The notes: generated from the sequence alone by a model not told the origin. A DNA stretch of 64,000 nt from Mesorhizobium japonicum MAFF 303099 (GCF_000009625.1 NC_002678.2:3194001-3258000), one strand, 5' to 3'; positions 19,147 to 28,080 are shown, counted from the stretch's first letter. Program-made: numbers and translations.

Positions 19147-19421
19147 ATGAAGCGCAGCCGCTTCTCTGAAAAGCAGATCATCGGAATTTTGAAGGAGCAT
19201 GAGGCCGGGGTCTCGGTCGCCGATCTGTGTCGGAAGCACGGCGTCAGCGATGCTTCGATCTACAACTGGAAGGCCCGCTTCGGCGGAATGGATGTCTCCG
19301 AGGCTCGGCGACTGAAGGCGCTGGAGGACGACAACACGCGGCTGAAGCGGCTTCTGGCCGACGCTATGCTCGACAATGCCGGTTTGAAGGATCTGGTGGG
19401 AAAGAATGTATGGTCCGCCCC
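19147..19421 (+). pseudogene. IS3-family transposase OrfA, interrupted
   Basis: The frame begins MKRSRFSEKQIIGILKEHEAG and continues VSVADLCRKHGVSDASIYNWKARFGGMDVSEA, the helix-turn-helix of IS3 OrfA, then the leucine-zipper part LEDDNTRLKRLLADAMLDNAGLKDLVGK. Similarity stops near 19421 where an IS110-type element begins; a short unrelated tail runs to a stop at 19452. The remaining OrfB part continues past the insert at about 20702. Confidence 0.85.
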
Positions 19422-19634
19422 GCCCGTTGCAATGACGATTCCAGTTGCCTAAATGTATCCGGCCTCTCGCGAGTGGACTGCGGTTGCAGCCAGGCCCGTG
19501 AGAAGATCCGCGCTCGCCGTTCCCAATAAATGGTTCGGGCACGAAGCCCGCTTTTTTGCACAGGGCTTGCGGCATGCTGATCCACTGTTTCGTCATCACT
19601 ATTCCCAAGCCTTGCAATCGAGCCGGAGGCGTTA

Positions 19635-20641
19635 GGCGAATGCAGGATCCCAGACAATACGCGCCATCTTAGCGGCAAGTGCGAACGGCCTTGTTCGGGT
19701 GCATCCGGCTCTGAAGGCCATCAAGCGAGCTTCCCAACCGATCCCACGTTCGATCCAGATGACGGAAGCACGATCGTGCTCCGTGAACCAGGAGCTTGCG
19801 GACATAGCGGTTTCCGCGCTTGCTGACGCCAAGTAGCTTCTGCATGCCTCCGGTCGAGTATTCTCAAGCGACCAGCCCCAGCCATGCGGCCAGATAACGG
19901 GCCATCTGGAATTGGCGTCCGCTCCCATCGGCCGCTAGAGGTGCCGTGGCCCCAATGCGCCGATCCCTGGAATCGTCATGAGCCGGCGGGCAACATCTTC
20001 TCGATCGGCAATTGCCTCGATCTCCCCTCGTCACGTCGCTGATGCGCTGCTCCAACTGGCGCAGATCAGCGAACAGGTCCATGAGCAGTTTGCGCATGCC
20101 GGCGAGAGGTCATTCAAGGTCATCGAGAACCAGTGGCAAGTCGAGCTTGAACAGGCCCGCTCCTTGTCTCAATGCAATGTCGTATTCCAGGCAGAATGCT
20201 CCCATCTGATTGATGAGACGCGTTCGCGTGCCGATCATCTGGTCGCGCACGCGATGCAGCGCCTGGAGGTCGGCTTGCTCCTCGCTCTTGATCGCGGCAA
20301 ACCGCATCGTCGGCCGCGTTGCAGCTTCGGCTATGGCCTCGGCATCGATGATGTCGCTCTTGTTCGACTTCACATGTGGCTTCACGAACTGCGCTGGAAT
20401 CATGCGAACCTTGTGCCCCAGTGCCTGCAGTCTCTGGCGATCCATTGTGATCCCGCGCACGATTCCATCCCCACGATCACAGGCGCTGCTGCCGCTCAAA
20501 GAACTGCAGCAACCCGTCGCGTCGAAAACGAGCTCGCTGGACTGGCTCACCCTGGGTGTCCAAATCGACGACGTGGAAGATGTTCTTGCCGATATCAATT
20601 CCATAGACGGCCGCAGGGCGCGGCGCATTGCGTGGGAACAT
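19635..20641 (-). pseudogene. IS110-family transposase, decayed, inserted in an IS3 element
   Basis: Reading from 20641 on the minus strand, VYGIDIGKNIFHVVDLDTQG is the N-terminal DEDD motif of IS110 transposases. It continues after a frameshift in MIPAQFVKPHVKSNKSDIID and AEAIAEAATRPTMRF, then RVRDQMIGTRTRLINQMGAF. Further C-terminal pieces are spread over other frames down to about 19635. At least three frame changes separate the pieces, so the gene cannot give a full transposase. The element sits between the two halves of the IS3 transposase. Confidence 0.85.
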
Positions 20642-20701
20642 TGCAGCCTCCTTTGGTGTGGTTGCCCAGATGATGCTGCGGGAGGAGCGGGTCATCCCAT
20701 T

Positions 20702-21515
20702 AATGGTGACGCCCGCGCGGCCAAGCGGAAAGCTGTCGCTCGCCTGAAGGAAGGCTTCGGGATGAGCGAACGGCGGGCGTGCAAAGCCATCGGCTGTTGC
20801 CGCATGACGGTTCGCTACGAGACCAGCAGGCCGGACTACGGCGAGGTCCGCGAGCGGATGAAGGCGATCGCGCAGGAGCGTCGCCGGTTCGGCTTCCGGC
20901 GTCTTCTCGTGATGCTGAGGCGGGAGGGCCCCGGCTCTATCGGGAGGAGAAGCTCGCCGAGTGGCCGCAAGCGGGCGATTGGGACCAGGGCGCCGATGCT
21001 GGTGCCGCTGAGGCCCGACGAGCGCTGGTCGCTCGACTTCGTATCGGACCAACTCACCGACGGGCGCTGCTTCCGCATCATGGCCGTCGTCGACGATCGC
21101 ACGAGAGAGGTGCCTGGCACTCATCGTTGATACGTCTCTCTCGGGCATGCGGGTTGCCCGCGATGCTATCCTCTCCTGGGCGGATCAGAACCGCGTCGAA
21201 TGGCATTACATTGCGCCCGGCAAGCCGATGCAGAATGGCTTCATCGAGAGCTTCAACGGCCGACTGCGCGATGAACTGCTCAACGAGACGCTGTTTACCT
21301 CGCTGGCTCAGGCGCGCGTAGCCATCGCCCTGTGGCGTTACCGACTACAACACCGCGCGGCCGCACTCCCAAATCGCCTGACAGACACCGGCCGAGTTCG
21401 CCAGCACCTTCAATCCGCGACGGTCGCTCGCGCTGCGCTATGCCAAAGGCTCCGCGCCAGCGCCCGCGCTTCACCCGCCCAGCAGGGCACAACCCACGAG
21501 CAGGCTCACATTTCA
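20702..21515 (+). pseudogene. IS3-family transposase OrfB, broken by frameshifts and deletion
   Basis: The start KRKAVARLKEGFGMSERRAC matches IS3 OrfB and continues CKAIGCCRMTVRY, RRRFGFRRLLVMLRREG and [20 protein letters not shown] with the first catalytic Asp. A deletion after ADTSLSG-like sequence near 21145 removes the middle of the integrase core, and the next frame has [20 protein letters not shown] with [19 protein letters not shown] (catalytic Glu region). A further frame change gives the C-terminal EFASTFNPR segment near 21400. It is the downstream half of the element whose OrfA lies at 19147. Confidence 0.85.
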
Positions 21516-21613
21516 AACTTACTCACTACCCTTTTTGGGGGGATTTCAATTATTAGGGATACCGTATATAAATGTCTGCGCCTCTGCGCTCATTTCTAAA
21601 ATGGGGAACAGTC

Positions 21614-21829
21614 ATGCAAAATGGAAAAACGCTTCAACTAGCGCTTCTGGCGTCTATTTCGCTTTTTCTCACCGACGCCGCATTAGCGAAGGATGCCTAT
21701 AAGACACCCTGTAGAGTTGACGCCAAGCGGATTTGTCACATGGACAATGATGTTAAGGCGCAAGGCTGCCTTAAACAGCACCTCAACGAACTCACCCCGG
21801 CCTGCAAGGCGTTTCTCACAAAAAAATGA
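21614..21829 (+). CDS. Small secreted cysteine-rich repeat protein
   Basis: The 71-residue product has a signal peptide (MQNGKTLQLALLASISLFLTD, cut near ALA-KD) and a mature part of about 48 residues with four cysteines spaced as in cysteine-rich GLG1-type repeats (C-x6-C then C-x10-C: PCRVDAKRICHMDNDV and GCLKQHLNELTPACKAFL). Small periplasmic proteins with this motif are common in rhizobia; their role is unknown. The ATG at 21614 fits the signal peptide better than the upstream in-frame ATG at 21572. It lies just after IS remnants. Confidence 0.65.
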   Translation: MQNGKTLQLALLASISLFLTDAALAKDAYKTPCRVDAKRICHMDNDVKAQGCLKQHLNELTPACKAFLTKK

Positions 21830-22074
21830 ATGACTAAAGGCCTGTTAGGCGGGCGCTCGAGTTTTGACGGCTGCGATGATTTTGTCGGGGCGGCGGTCAA
21901 GAGAAGGGTTTGCGTTGCTGGTTGTGTTCTTGGCGGAAGCCGTTGATTGCCGCTTCCATTTCCATGGCAGTAGTTCGGGCAGCGCATCGCGCGAGGATCG
22001 GCACGCGGGCCAAGACGTTGAAGCCATCCCGATACTCAGTCAAAGACCAAAACAGATTTACTTAGTGGGACCGA

Positions 22075-22284
22075 CTATTTGCACTCAGTCGCGCTGGTCT
22101 TTTTGGTTTTTTTAGACTTGGGACATTTGGGAAGGCTTGGTGCGCTATCATGACCCTTTCCATGACCGCCTCCGCCTCCGCCTCCGCCTCCGCCTCCGCC
22201 TCTAGCCGCTGCAGCGCCAACAAGCCCAACGCATCCGACAGTTGCGCTTATCATCGAGAGAAGTGCTCGACGTGACACACGCAT
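22075..22284 (-). CDS. Small secreted glycine-rich protein
   Basis: The 69-residue product starts MRVSRRALLSMISATVGCVG, a short basic and hydrophobic signal sequence, followed by a run of 12 glycines and a Lys/Ser/Pro-rich tail ending TSATECK. GGGAGGA stands 8 bases before the ATG. The glycine run is encoded by a (GGCGGA)n hexamer repeat at about 22167-22202; because units are 6 bases, length changes keep the frame. No family was recognised. It is convergent with nothing nearby and may be a real small gene or a chance frame. Confidence 0.5.
   Translation of the reverse strand: MRVSRRALLSMISATVGCVGLVGAAAARGGGGGGGGGGGGHGKGHDSAPSLPKCPKSKKTKKTSATECK
22167..22202. repeat. CCGCCT hexamer microsatellite inside the glycine-rich gene
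   Basis: Six near-perfect units of CCTCCG on the plus strand encode the polyglycine run of the minus-strand gene. Slippage would change the number of glycine pairs without shifting the frame. Confidence 0.8.
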
Positions 22285-22482
22285 TGTCCATCCTCCCGCT
22301 TGAAGCAAATTTTAGTAAGAAACAGGTAAATACGGAATGACATTCTATGTCACCATTATACGAAAACTGCGGGCTTCGCTACAAGTTTGTTAGGTGCGCA
22401 CACCATCAGTACAGCTTGCCCATCACGCCTTGACAGCACTCCTCGACTGGATTCTTCCTGTCGATTTTGTTAGCAAGACGGA

Positions 22483-24159
22483 ATGAGAAACCGATTGCCG
22501 CCCGCTTGGGCAAAGCACCTCAAAACTCAACCATCGGTTAAGGTGGCAATGCCGAAGGCCACACTGCCGAAAGCCCAGCCAAACGCCAGCCCGCCCCGCA
22601 GCCAGGCTGATGACATGCTGTTGAGACAGGCTCTCGAGCTACAGCAGGCTAAGCGACTGCCTGAGGCAGAGGAACTTTGCCTTCGCGTCCTTGCACGTAC
22701 GCCAAACCATCCGCTGGCTTATTATATCCTGGGTACCCTCGGCATTGGATACGACAACGAGAAGGCCTTGCGGTATTTCGCTCGGGCGGTGGCAGAAGAG
22801 CCTCAAAATCCCTACTATCACCTTAGCCTTGGTGAGACCTATTTAAAAGTCAGCGAATTCACACCGGCGATCAGGCACATTCAGCAGGCCCTTGATTTGA
22901 AGCCGGATCTGGTGGAAGCGCTCTGCGCCTTGGGCGATGCTTACAATGAGTTTGACAAGGGGGAATTGGCACTGCCGCTGTTCGAAAAGGCGCTCAAGAT
23001 TGACCGATATCATCCTCTGGCCCGATTGGGGCTGCCCTACGCTCTCGCAAGTCTCGGTCGCATGGACGAAGCTGCGGTTCTTTTGAAAGAGGCGATAGAC
23101 CGGCGCATCGCGTTACCGACCGCTTACGGTGCACTTGTACAAACGCGCAACTTCACCGAAGAGCCCCCCGAACTAGAGTCGATCTTGGCGGAGCTTCGAG
23201 ACCCGGATCTTGGATCGGAAGACGCATCGGCGCTCCATCACGCCGCCGGAAAAGTGCTCAACGACCTCGGCCGTTACAAGGAGGCGATGGTTCACTACAA
23301 GAAAGGGAATCAAGCCGGGGGTCATAAGTTCGATCTGGAAAACTATCGTCGCTGGATCGATGCCATGATCGAAACCTTCACCCCGGAACTGTTCGCTTCA
23401 AGGGCCGCTTACGGCAATCCCTCGGACGCGCCTGTATTTGTTGTTGGCATGCCTCGCTCGGGCACGACGCTGACCGAGCAGATCTGCGCCAGCCATCCCA
23501 ATGTTCACGGGGCCGGCGAGCTCGGCAAGCTCAGACGGGTCGCCAATGGGATCGGCCTCGCGAACCGCTCCAACACGAATTTCGCCGAATCAATCGCGAC
23601 GTTTACTCCCGATCTGACTAGGGCTTTGGCCGGGGAGCACCTTGCCTATCTGCGCGAGCGGGCTCCAGATGCGCTTCGAATCGTCGACAAGATGCCTCAC
23701 AATTTCGAGCTGATTGGCCTGATTGGCATTCTCTTTCCCAACGCGCGTATCATTCATTGTCGCCGCGATGCCATAGACAATTGCATCTCCTGTTTCGTCC
23801 TGCGGTTCAATGAAGCGCACAGCTACAGCGCCGACCTGCAGACTCTCGGGCTCTATTACAGGGAATATGACCGTTTGATGCGACACTGGAACAAGGTTCT
23901 ACCAGGCCGCATCTTCGAAAATCGCTATGAGGCGTTGATTGAAAATCAGGAGCAACAATCGCGCCGTCTCATAGATTATCTCGGGCTGCCTTGGGATGAT
24001 GCCTGTCTGCGCTTTTTTGATAGAGAGGGTTCTGTAAATACTTATAGTCGCTGGCAGGTTCGCCAGCCGATCTACACATCGTCGATTAAGCGCTGGAGAA
24101 ATTATGAAAGCGAAATCCAGTCTCTGATCGAATCGTTGGGCGATCTTGCCGAGACCTAA
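22483..24159 (+). CDS. TPR-repeat sulfotransferase
   Basis: A 558-residue protein with two parts. Residues of about 40-280 are tetratricopeptide repeats (ALELQQAKRLPEAEELCLRV; YFARAVAEEPQNPYYHLSLG; IQQALDLKPDLVEALCALGD; LFEKALKIDRYHPLARLGLP). Residues of about 315-550 are a sulfotransferase with the 5'-phosphosulfate loop VVGMPRSGTTL and the 3'-phosphate motif IIHCRRDAIDNCISC. It transfers sulfate from PAPS to a protein, sugar or lipid acceptor that cannot be named. No signal peptide is seen. It stands alone between the small secreted genes and the porin inside the island. Confidence 0.88.
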   Translation: MRNRLPPAWAKHLKTQPSVKVAMPKATLPKAQPNASPPRSQADDMLLRQALELQQAKRLPEAEELCLRVLARTPNHPLAYYILGTLGIGYDNEKALRYFARAVAEEPQNPYYHLSLGETYLKVSEFTPAIRHIQQALDLKPDLVEALCALGDAYNEFDKGELALPLFEKALKIDRYHPLARLGLPYALASLGRMDEAAVLLKEAIDRRIALPTAYGALVQTRNFTEEPPELESILAELRDPDLGSEDASALHHAAGKVLNDLGRYKEAMVHYKKGNQAGGHKFDLENYRRWIDAMIETFTPELFASRAAYGNPSDAPVFVVGMPRSGTTLTEQICASHPNVHGAGELGKLRRVANGIGLANRSNTNFAESIATFTPDLTRALAGEHLAYLRERAPDALRIVDKMPHNFELIGLIGILFPNARIIHCRRDAIDNCISCFVLRFNEAHSYSADLQTLGLYYREYDRLMRHWNKVLPGRIFENRYEALIENQEQQSRRLIDYLGLPWDDACLRFFDREGSVNTYSRWQVRQPIYTSSIKRWRNYESEIQSLIESLGDLAET

Positions 24160-24287
24160 CCGGTAGCTTCGGAGATTGGTCGGCCTTCTGGCCTGCCCCA
24201 ATTCGCGTCCGACGGCCTGGCCCCCAGCAAAGCGCAACCTGATAAGTCGTGACTCGCTCGCATAGTAGTGCAGCTTGTACTAGCAAA

Positions 24288-24317
24288 TGAAAAAACCCGG
24301 CGGTTGCCCGCCGGGTT
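24288..24317 (-). terminator. Intrinsic terminator of the porin gene
   Basis: On the minus strand CCCGGCGG pairs with CCGCCGGG (24308-24315 with 24296-24303) around loop GCAA, extended by two A-T pairs and followed by TTTTTTC. It lies about 25 bases past the porin stop. Confidence 0.92.
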
Positions 24318-24341
24318 CCGATTTCGACGATCCGAAATCTG

Positions 24342-25511
24342 TTAGAAGGAGCGCTGGAAGCGGAGGATGCCGCCGACGCTGTTCTTCTTGTCGGCGTTGG
24401 TCCAGTTGACATTGGATGGATCGGTCGTGATCTCACCAAACTTGCCATAGTGATCCCAGTCAACTTCGGCCGTAACCGTGAAGCCAGGAACGATGTCATA
24501 GGCAACGTTAGCCGCCACGCCATAGTTCTTGAGCTCGTCACCCGACACCTGAACGTTGAACGAGGCCTTCTCGTTGAATTTGTAGGTGCCGCCGGCCCAG
24601 AATGCCCAATTGCCACCCCACTGCTTGTAGAACCCGCGACCGTGAGCGTCGATAAAGTTGGTCGAGTCGTCGTTGAGCTTGCCGTCAGAGCCGTAACCGC
24701 CAATGACGAAAAGTGACAGCGCGCTGGAGACGTTCACGTCCAAGCGCACCTTGCCGGCCACCGATTCGTAGTTGCTGTCATAAGCGACGACGCCGGTGAT
24801 GGCGCCCCAGCCCTGCGTGTACTTCACGCCGCCGACGACATGCGGAACATAGCTGTCAATCGTGCCCTTTCTGCCGGAGCCTTCTTCCAACGAGACCACC
24901 GCCGAGAAGCCGTTGCCGGCGTCGAAGTAGTACTGGACGACGTTGGTGTCGAAGTCGCCGTAGGGAACGATCGTGTCGTTGATGACGCTGCCGGCGTAGC
25001 CGATGAACGTATCGAAGGCCGATTCATCCTTACCGACGCGGAGACCTCCAAGCTGGATCCACGCGAAGTTCAGCGAGACACCCTTGTCGTGCGCGACATT
25101 AAAGTTCCCATTGGTGCGTGTGGCGTAGTCGTTGTGGTTGCCGAAGTTGAAGCGGGTCTCGGTATAGGTCTTCAAGGTGCCGAGCTCAGTCTCTTGACCG
25201 GTCCAGGTCCTCAGCGAAAGGCGTGCGTTCTTGTGCCAGTTGGACTGTTCCTTGCCGGACCGCACGTCGAACGCTTTTGAACCGTCGAACGAGCCGACAT
25301 CGCCACCGGCGATGTCATAGCGGACATAGCCGCCGATACGCAGGCAGGTTTCGGTGCCGGGGATGTAGAAGTAGCCAGCGCCGTAGACGTCGCAGATCTT
25401 GACGTATTCAGCGGGTTCCGGCTCAGCGACGACGACGGCGTCGGCGGCGCGCGCACCGGAAACTGCGATCAGGGCCGCAGCGGAGCCGAGAAGAAGGCTC
25501 TTAATGTTCAT
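24342..25511 (-). CDS. Outer membrane porin, alphaproteobacterial Omp2 family
   Basis: The 389-residue protein has a signal peptide (MNIKSLLLGSAAALIAVSGA, cut after ARA), a start of the mature chain with EPAEYVKICDVYGAGYFYIP and the two conserved cysteines CDVYGAGYFYIPGTETCLRIGG, many amphipathic beta strands and a terminal aromatic residue (GGILRFQRSF). It forms a general diffusion channel. GGAGGT lies 7 bases upstream of the ATG at 25511; the in-frame extension upstream to 26072 is unlikely. A porin inside an island is unusual cargo; it may be chromosomal sequence trapped by later insertions. Confidence 0.95.
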   Translation of the reverse strand: MNIKSLLLGSAAALIAVSGARAADAVVVAEPEPAEYVKICDVYGAGYFYIPGTETCLRIGGYVRYDIAGGDVGSFDGSKAFDVRSGKEQSNWHKNARLSLRTWTGQETELGTLKTYTETRFNFGNHNDYATRTNGNFNVAHDKGVSLNFAWIQLGGLRVGKDESAFDTFIGYAGSVINDTIVPYGDFDTNVVQYYFDAGNGFSAVVSLEEGSGRKGTIDSYVPHVVGGVKYTQGWGAITGVVAYDSNYESVAGKVRLDVNVSSALSLFVIGGYGSDGKLNDDSTNFIDAHGRGFYKQWGGNWAFWAGGTYKFNEKASFNVQVSGDELKNYGVAANVAYDIVPGFTVTAEVDWDHYGKFGEITTDPSNVNWTNADKKNSVGGILRFQRSF

Positions 25512-25869
25512 TTTCTGACCTCCAGAAAGGGTGTTAAAAAAAGGGTCTGGGTATTCTTTGCTGAAGGACAGCGTTCCCTGCCCCATCCCCACTACCGAAA
25601 AAGATGCGCACCGCGCCGCTCCTTCGCAATGGACATTTACCCATGAGCCGGCGCTGTTCAACAACGATCGTACATGCGAAGGGGCTGGTGGGCTGCTATC
25701 GGCGAACCTTGTTGCAGAAATGACACGGATTGAACGCACCCGGTAATGTCTGGTTAATAAATACCCCTTTAGCAGGGAGACTTCAGCGGCGGTTCTCGTA
25801 GCCCGACGTATTGGTGAGAGGATCATTGAGATCCACACAGACGCAGGTTTAGGGCTTAGGGACTTGGCA
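25512..25869. other. Upstream region of the porin gene
   Basis: This stretch of about 360 bases holds the porin ribosome site (CTGGAGGTCAG) and presumably its promoter. An A-rich segment with GGGTGTTAAAAAAAGGG lies 20-40 bases before the ATG. No operator or second gene was recognised. Confidence 0.4.
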
Positions 25870-26583
25870 TCAGGCATCCGCGTGCGGGTTCGCGACAGGA
25901 TCGTCACGAGCCGCAGCCACAACAGCGTCGACCATATCCATTCGCAGCATTTCGATGGGCAGACGCCCGCCGAGATTGGTACATGGATGGGTGAGCCAAA
26001 ACCAGGCGGTTCTCGGATGCCCGATAATAGAAAGAACGTCGCCGATGCCCTTTGCCGGTCTGCCATCGACAAATTGCGTCAAAGGAAAAACGAACTTTCG
26101 CCTCCCCTTTAGCAGGGCAATAACCTCGCTGCGCCGTTGCCACCTATAAAGGGTGGATCTGGGTATACCGAAGGTCGCTTCCAAGAAAGTTGGTCCCGCC
26201 ACCGGCCCAGCCCAATTTTCTATCACCATAGCACTGAGTTCGTTTTTTTGTTCCTCATGAAGGATAGCATGATCTGGTTTTGGCTGCTCCTGGTCGGACT
26301 CATCGCGAAACCTAGTCATCGCCGTTTTGGCGAGCTCGGCCACGAATTTTTTTGCAAACTCCCCTAATTCGCCCTGCATCGCGTAGATAGCTTGATGCTG
26401 TTTTCTCGGAAGGCTTAACATCGCAGCGGCGACGAGGCCGCTTACCAGCCCGGCGGAAATCCGCCCCTGTCTTCGCATGCCGTCATTATATTGAGCCAGG
26501 ATAACCTCAACCTCCCCTGCCACCAGACTTGCAACCTCGCCTTGGATTTTCCTAAGGAATTCAGACGTCGTTTCATCAGTCAT
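25870..26583 (-). CDS. Xre/MbcA/ParS-type toxin-binding (DUF2384-like) protein
   Basis: The 237-residue protein ends in a segment that matches the antitoxin C-terminal domain of the Xre/MbcA/ParS family: IGHPRTAWFWLTHPCTNLGGRLPIEMLR followed by a short helix, with the hallmark W-x-P-N/T-x-x-LGG-R-P-x-E-L pattern. Before it is a likely helix-turn-helix (ATFGIPRSTLYRWQRRSEV) and a 130-residue helical N-terminus that is not recognised. Antitoxins of this family neutralise RES-domain toxins, but no RES gene is adjacent. It overlaps the upstream recombinase gene by 4 bases (ATGA), which suggests coupled translation and a joint role. Longer than usual antitoxins of the family (about 140 residues). 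Confidence 0.7.
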   Translation of the reverse strand: MTDETTSEFLRKIQGEVASLVAGEVEVILAQYNDGMRRQGRISAGLVSGLVAAAMLSLPRKQHQAIYAMQGELGEFAKKFVAELAKTAMTRFRDESDQEQPKPDHAILHEEQKNELSAMVIENWAGPVAGPTFLEATFGIPRSTLYRWQRRSEVIALLKGRRKFVFPLTQFVDGRPAKGIGDVLSIIGHPRTAWFWLTHPCTNLGGRLPIEMLRMDMVDAVVAAARDDPVANPHADA

Positions 26584-27485
26584 ACCAGACCTCGTGCAGG
26601 CACCTCGGCCGTGACCCCGCGCGACGAGTGTCTTGAGTTAAGAACAGAGACGCAGATGTCGAGGTGATTAGTCGAGAGGTAGTCGTAGCGCATCGTCATT
26701 TTTAGAGTGCGATGGCCAAGCCATAGCTGTACCCGTCGCAAATCCACGCCCCCTTGAACCAACCTCGATGCACACGTATGGCGTAGGACGTAGGGAACAA
26801 CGCCCGCTTCATCACCAAGGCCAGCCCGTACCTTAGCCTCATTCCAAGCGGCACGGTATTTGTGTTGTTCGATCCCGCTAAATGGTCCCGGTCCTGACGC
26901 CTTTTTTTTGATGGGCGCCAAAATTTCGATTAGGCGAGAGGATGCTGGAATAGTCCTTTCATACCTTCCTTTTCCTCGGGAAAGATGAATCTCTTTGATG
27001 TCAGCGGAAATATCTTCCCACTTCAAATTGATTATTTCATTTGTTTTTGCGCCTGTGTCAACAAGGACCACTGAAAGTTCATAGTATTCTATAGAAATTT
27101 CTCTTAGATGGTTGAATATGGACAGTTCCTCTTGATCCGTTAGAAACCTTATCCTTTCAGGAGGCTCTTCCAGCTTACGGAACTCCGGAATTGCTTTCAC
27201 GGAGCCTGCCTTTAATGCGGCTCGCAATAGCTTACTAAGTGCCATTGTTTTTCGGTTGATAGTAGCCACGCTGTTTCCACGTTGGTGCAGTACTGAGTGA
27301 ATTTTTTCTAGGTCTGTATAGGAAAATGATTGGAACTGGCAGTTCAGCAAAATTTCGTTAGCTTCCAAAATAAAAGAAAAGACATTAGTCCTGTGGGCAC
27401 CGTCATTCCAGAGACTATCCCCAAATTTTTCCAAAAGTTGCCTCAAGGATGACGCCTGATTGAGCTCTACAGCAGATTGTGACAT
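26580..27485 (-). CDS. Tyrosine recombinase-like protein with altered catalytic arginine
   Basis: A roughly 301-residue protein (from the ATG at 27485; a longer frame starts at 27524). An N-terminal SAM-like core-binding domain is followed by a phage-integrase catalytic domain: DTGAKTNEIINLKWEDI, then VLRHTCASRLVQGGVDLRRVQLWLGH and TMRYDYLS with the tyrosine. In active enzymes the first box reads TGLRxxE; here arginine is lysine (codon AAA), and the HxxR box has Tyr in place of His (YVLR). The second Arg, LGH and Tyr remain. It may be weakly active, inactive, or act only as a DNA binder. Its sequence is more AT-rich than its neighbours. It overlaps the ParS-like gene. Confidence 0.75.
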   Translation of the reverse strand: MSQSAVELNQASSLRQLLEKFGDSLWNDGAHRTNVFSFILEANEILLNCQFQSFSYTDLEKIHSVLHQRGNSVATINRKTMALSKLLRAALKAGSVKAIPEFRKLEEPPERIRFLTDQEELSIFNHLREISIEYYELSVVLVDTGAKTNEIINLKWEDISADIKEIHLSRGKGRYERTIPASSRLIEILAPIKKKASGPGPFSGIEQHKYRAAWNEAKVRAGLGDEAGVVPYVLRHTCASRLVQGGVDLRRVQLWLGHRTLKMTMRYDYLSTNHLDICVSVLNSRHSSRGVTAEVPARGLV

Positions 27486-27524
27486 TGCTTTCACCCGGAC
27501 GGTACGAATAAAAGGGATGATCAC

Positions 27525-27834
27525 CAGGACATGGCCGCATCGTTGAGTGTCACCACCCGATCATTGAACGCTGACCCGAGGTTTTGATCAAGCCAGAGGA
27601 AGCGAAATTTCGTGAGTGAAGACCGGTGCATCGGGGGCTTTTCAAGCTTTACGCCTGCTCGCTGAATTAGCACTATGCCTGTTGTGTCGCGGCCACCATT
27701 GACCAGATAGGCCCAATCGTTTGTTCTATCGAGAGTTTGGGAGCAGGCCTTCGGGCATGGTCCAGAAATGTGCGAGAACATGGAGCGATCCTTTCCCGCG
27801 CGGAACGATGAACTGCTCAACGAAATCGACTCTT
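27525..27834. other. Unassigned stretch between the recombinase-like gene and a LuxR remnant
   Basis: An open frame of 105 codons on the minus strand covers it but has no recognisable domain, no good ribosome site and mixed composition. It may be decayed sequence. A plus-strand segment near 27805-27830 resembles the DELLNE part of IS3 OrfB at the DNA level, but over only about 25 bases. Confidence 0.3.
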
Positions 27835-28080
27835 TCACCGTCGCGCCTCGCGCAGCATCAGGGCAGCCTCGGTGCGGTTTCTCACATACAGTTTCGACAG
27901 CACGCCGGTCATATGATACTTGACGGTCTTCTCATGCAGTTCCATGCGCCAGCCGACTTCCGTGATGCTCAGCCCCTCGACCACCAGCCGAAGAATGTTC
28001 GTCTGTCGCGCTCGGTCAGTTGCTCGAGCCCGCACCGCTATGCTGTTGGCAGGGTTCGGGGACTGGAGGTCCGAAAGCAT
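27835..28080 (-). pseudogene. LuxR-type response regulator remnant (HTH domain only)
   Basis: The frame ends in a complete GerE/LuxR helix-turn-helix: ILRLVVEGLSITEVGWRMEL, then HEKTVKYHMTGVLSKLYVRNRTEAALMLR. The expected lead-in LEQLTERDRQ appears in another frame just upstream (near 28000-28030), so one or two small indels disrupt the gene there, and no receiver domain was found upstream. It is a truncated regulator in the decayed left half of the island. Confidence 0.7.

Noticed and set aside
22140..22205. Possible CRISPR-like short repeat array
   Set aside because: The repeat is a contiguous hexamer microsatellite with no spacers. No CRISPR array or cas gene was seen anywhere in the window.
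24160..24287. Possible small gene between the sulfotransferase and the porin
   Set aside because: No frame has a ribosome site, conserved motif or adequate length; the stretch ends in the porin terminator.
27800..27850. Possible further IS3 scar (DELLNE-like sequence on the plus strand)
   Set aside because: Similarity covers only about 25 bases, and the neighbouring LuxR remnant ends with a natural-looking stop there, so the match may be chance.
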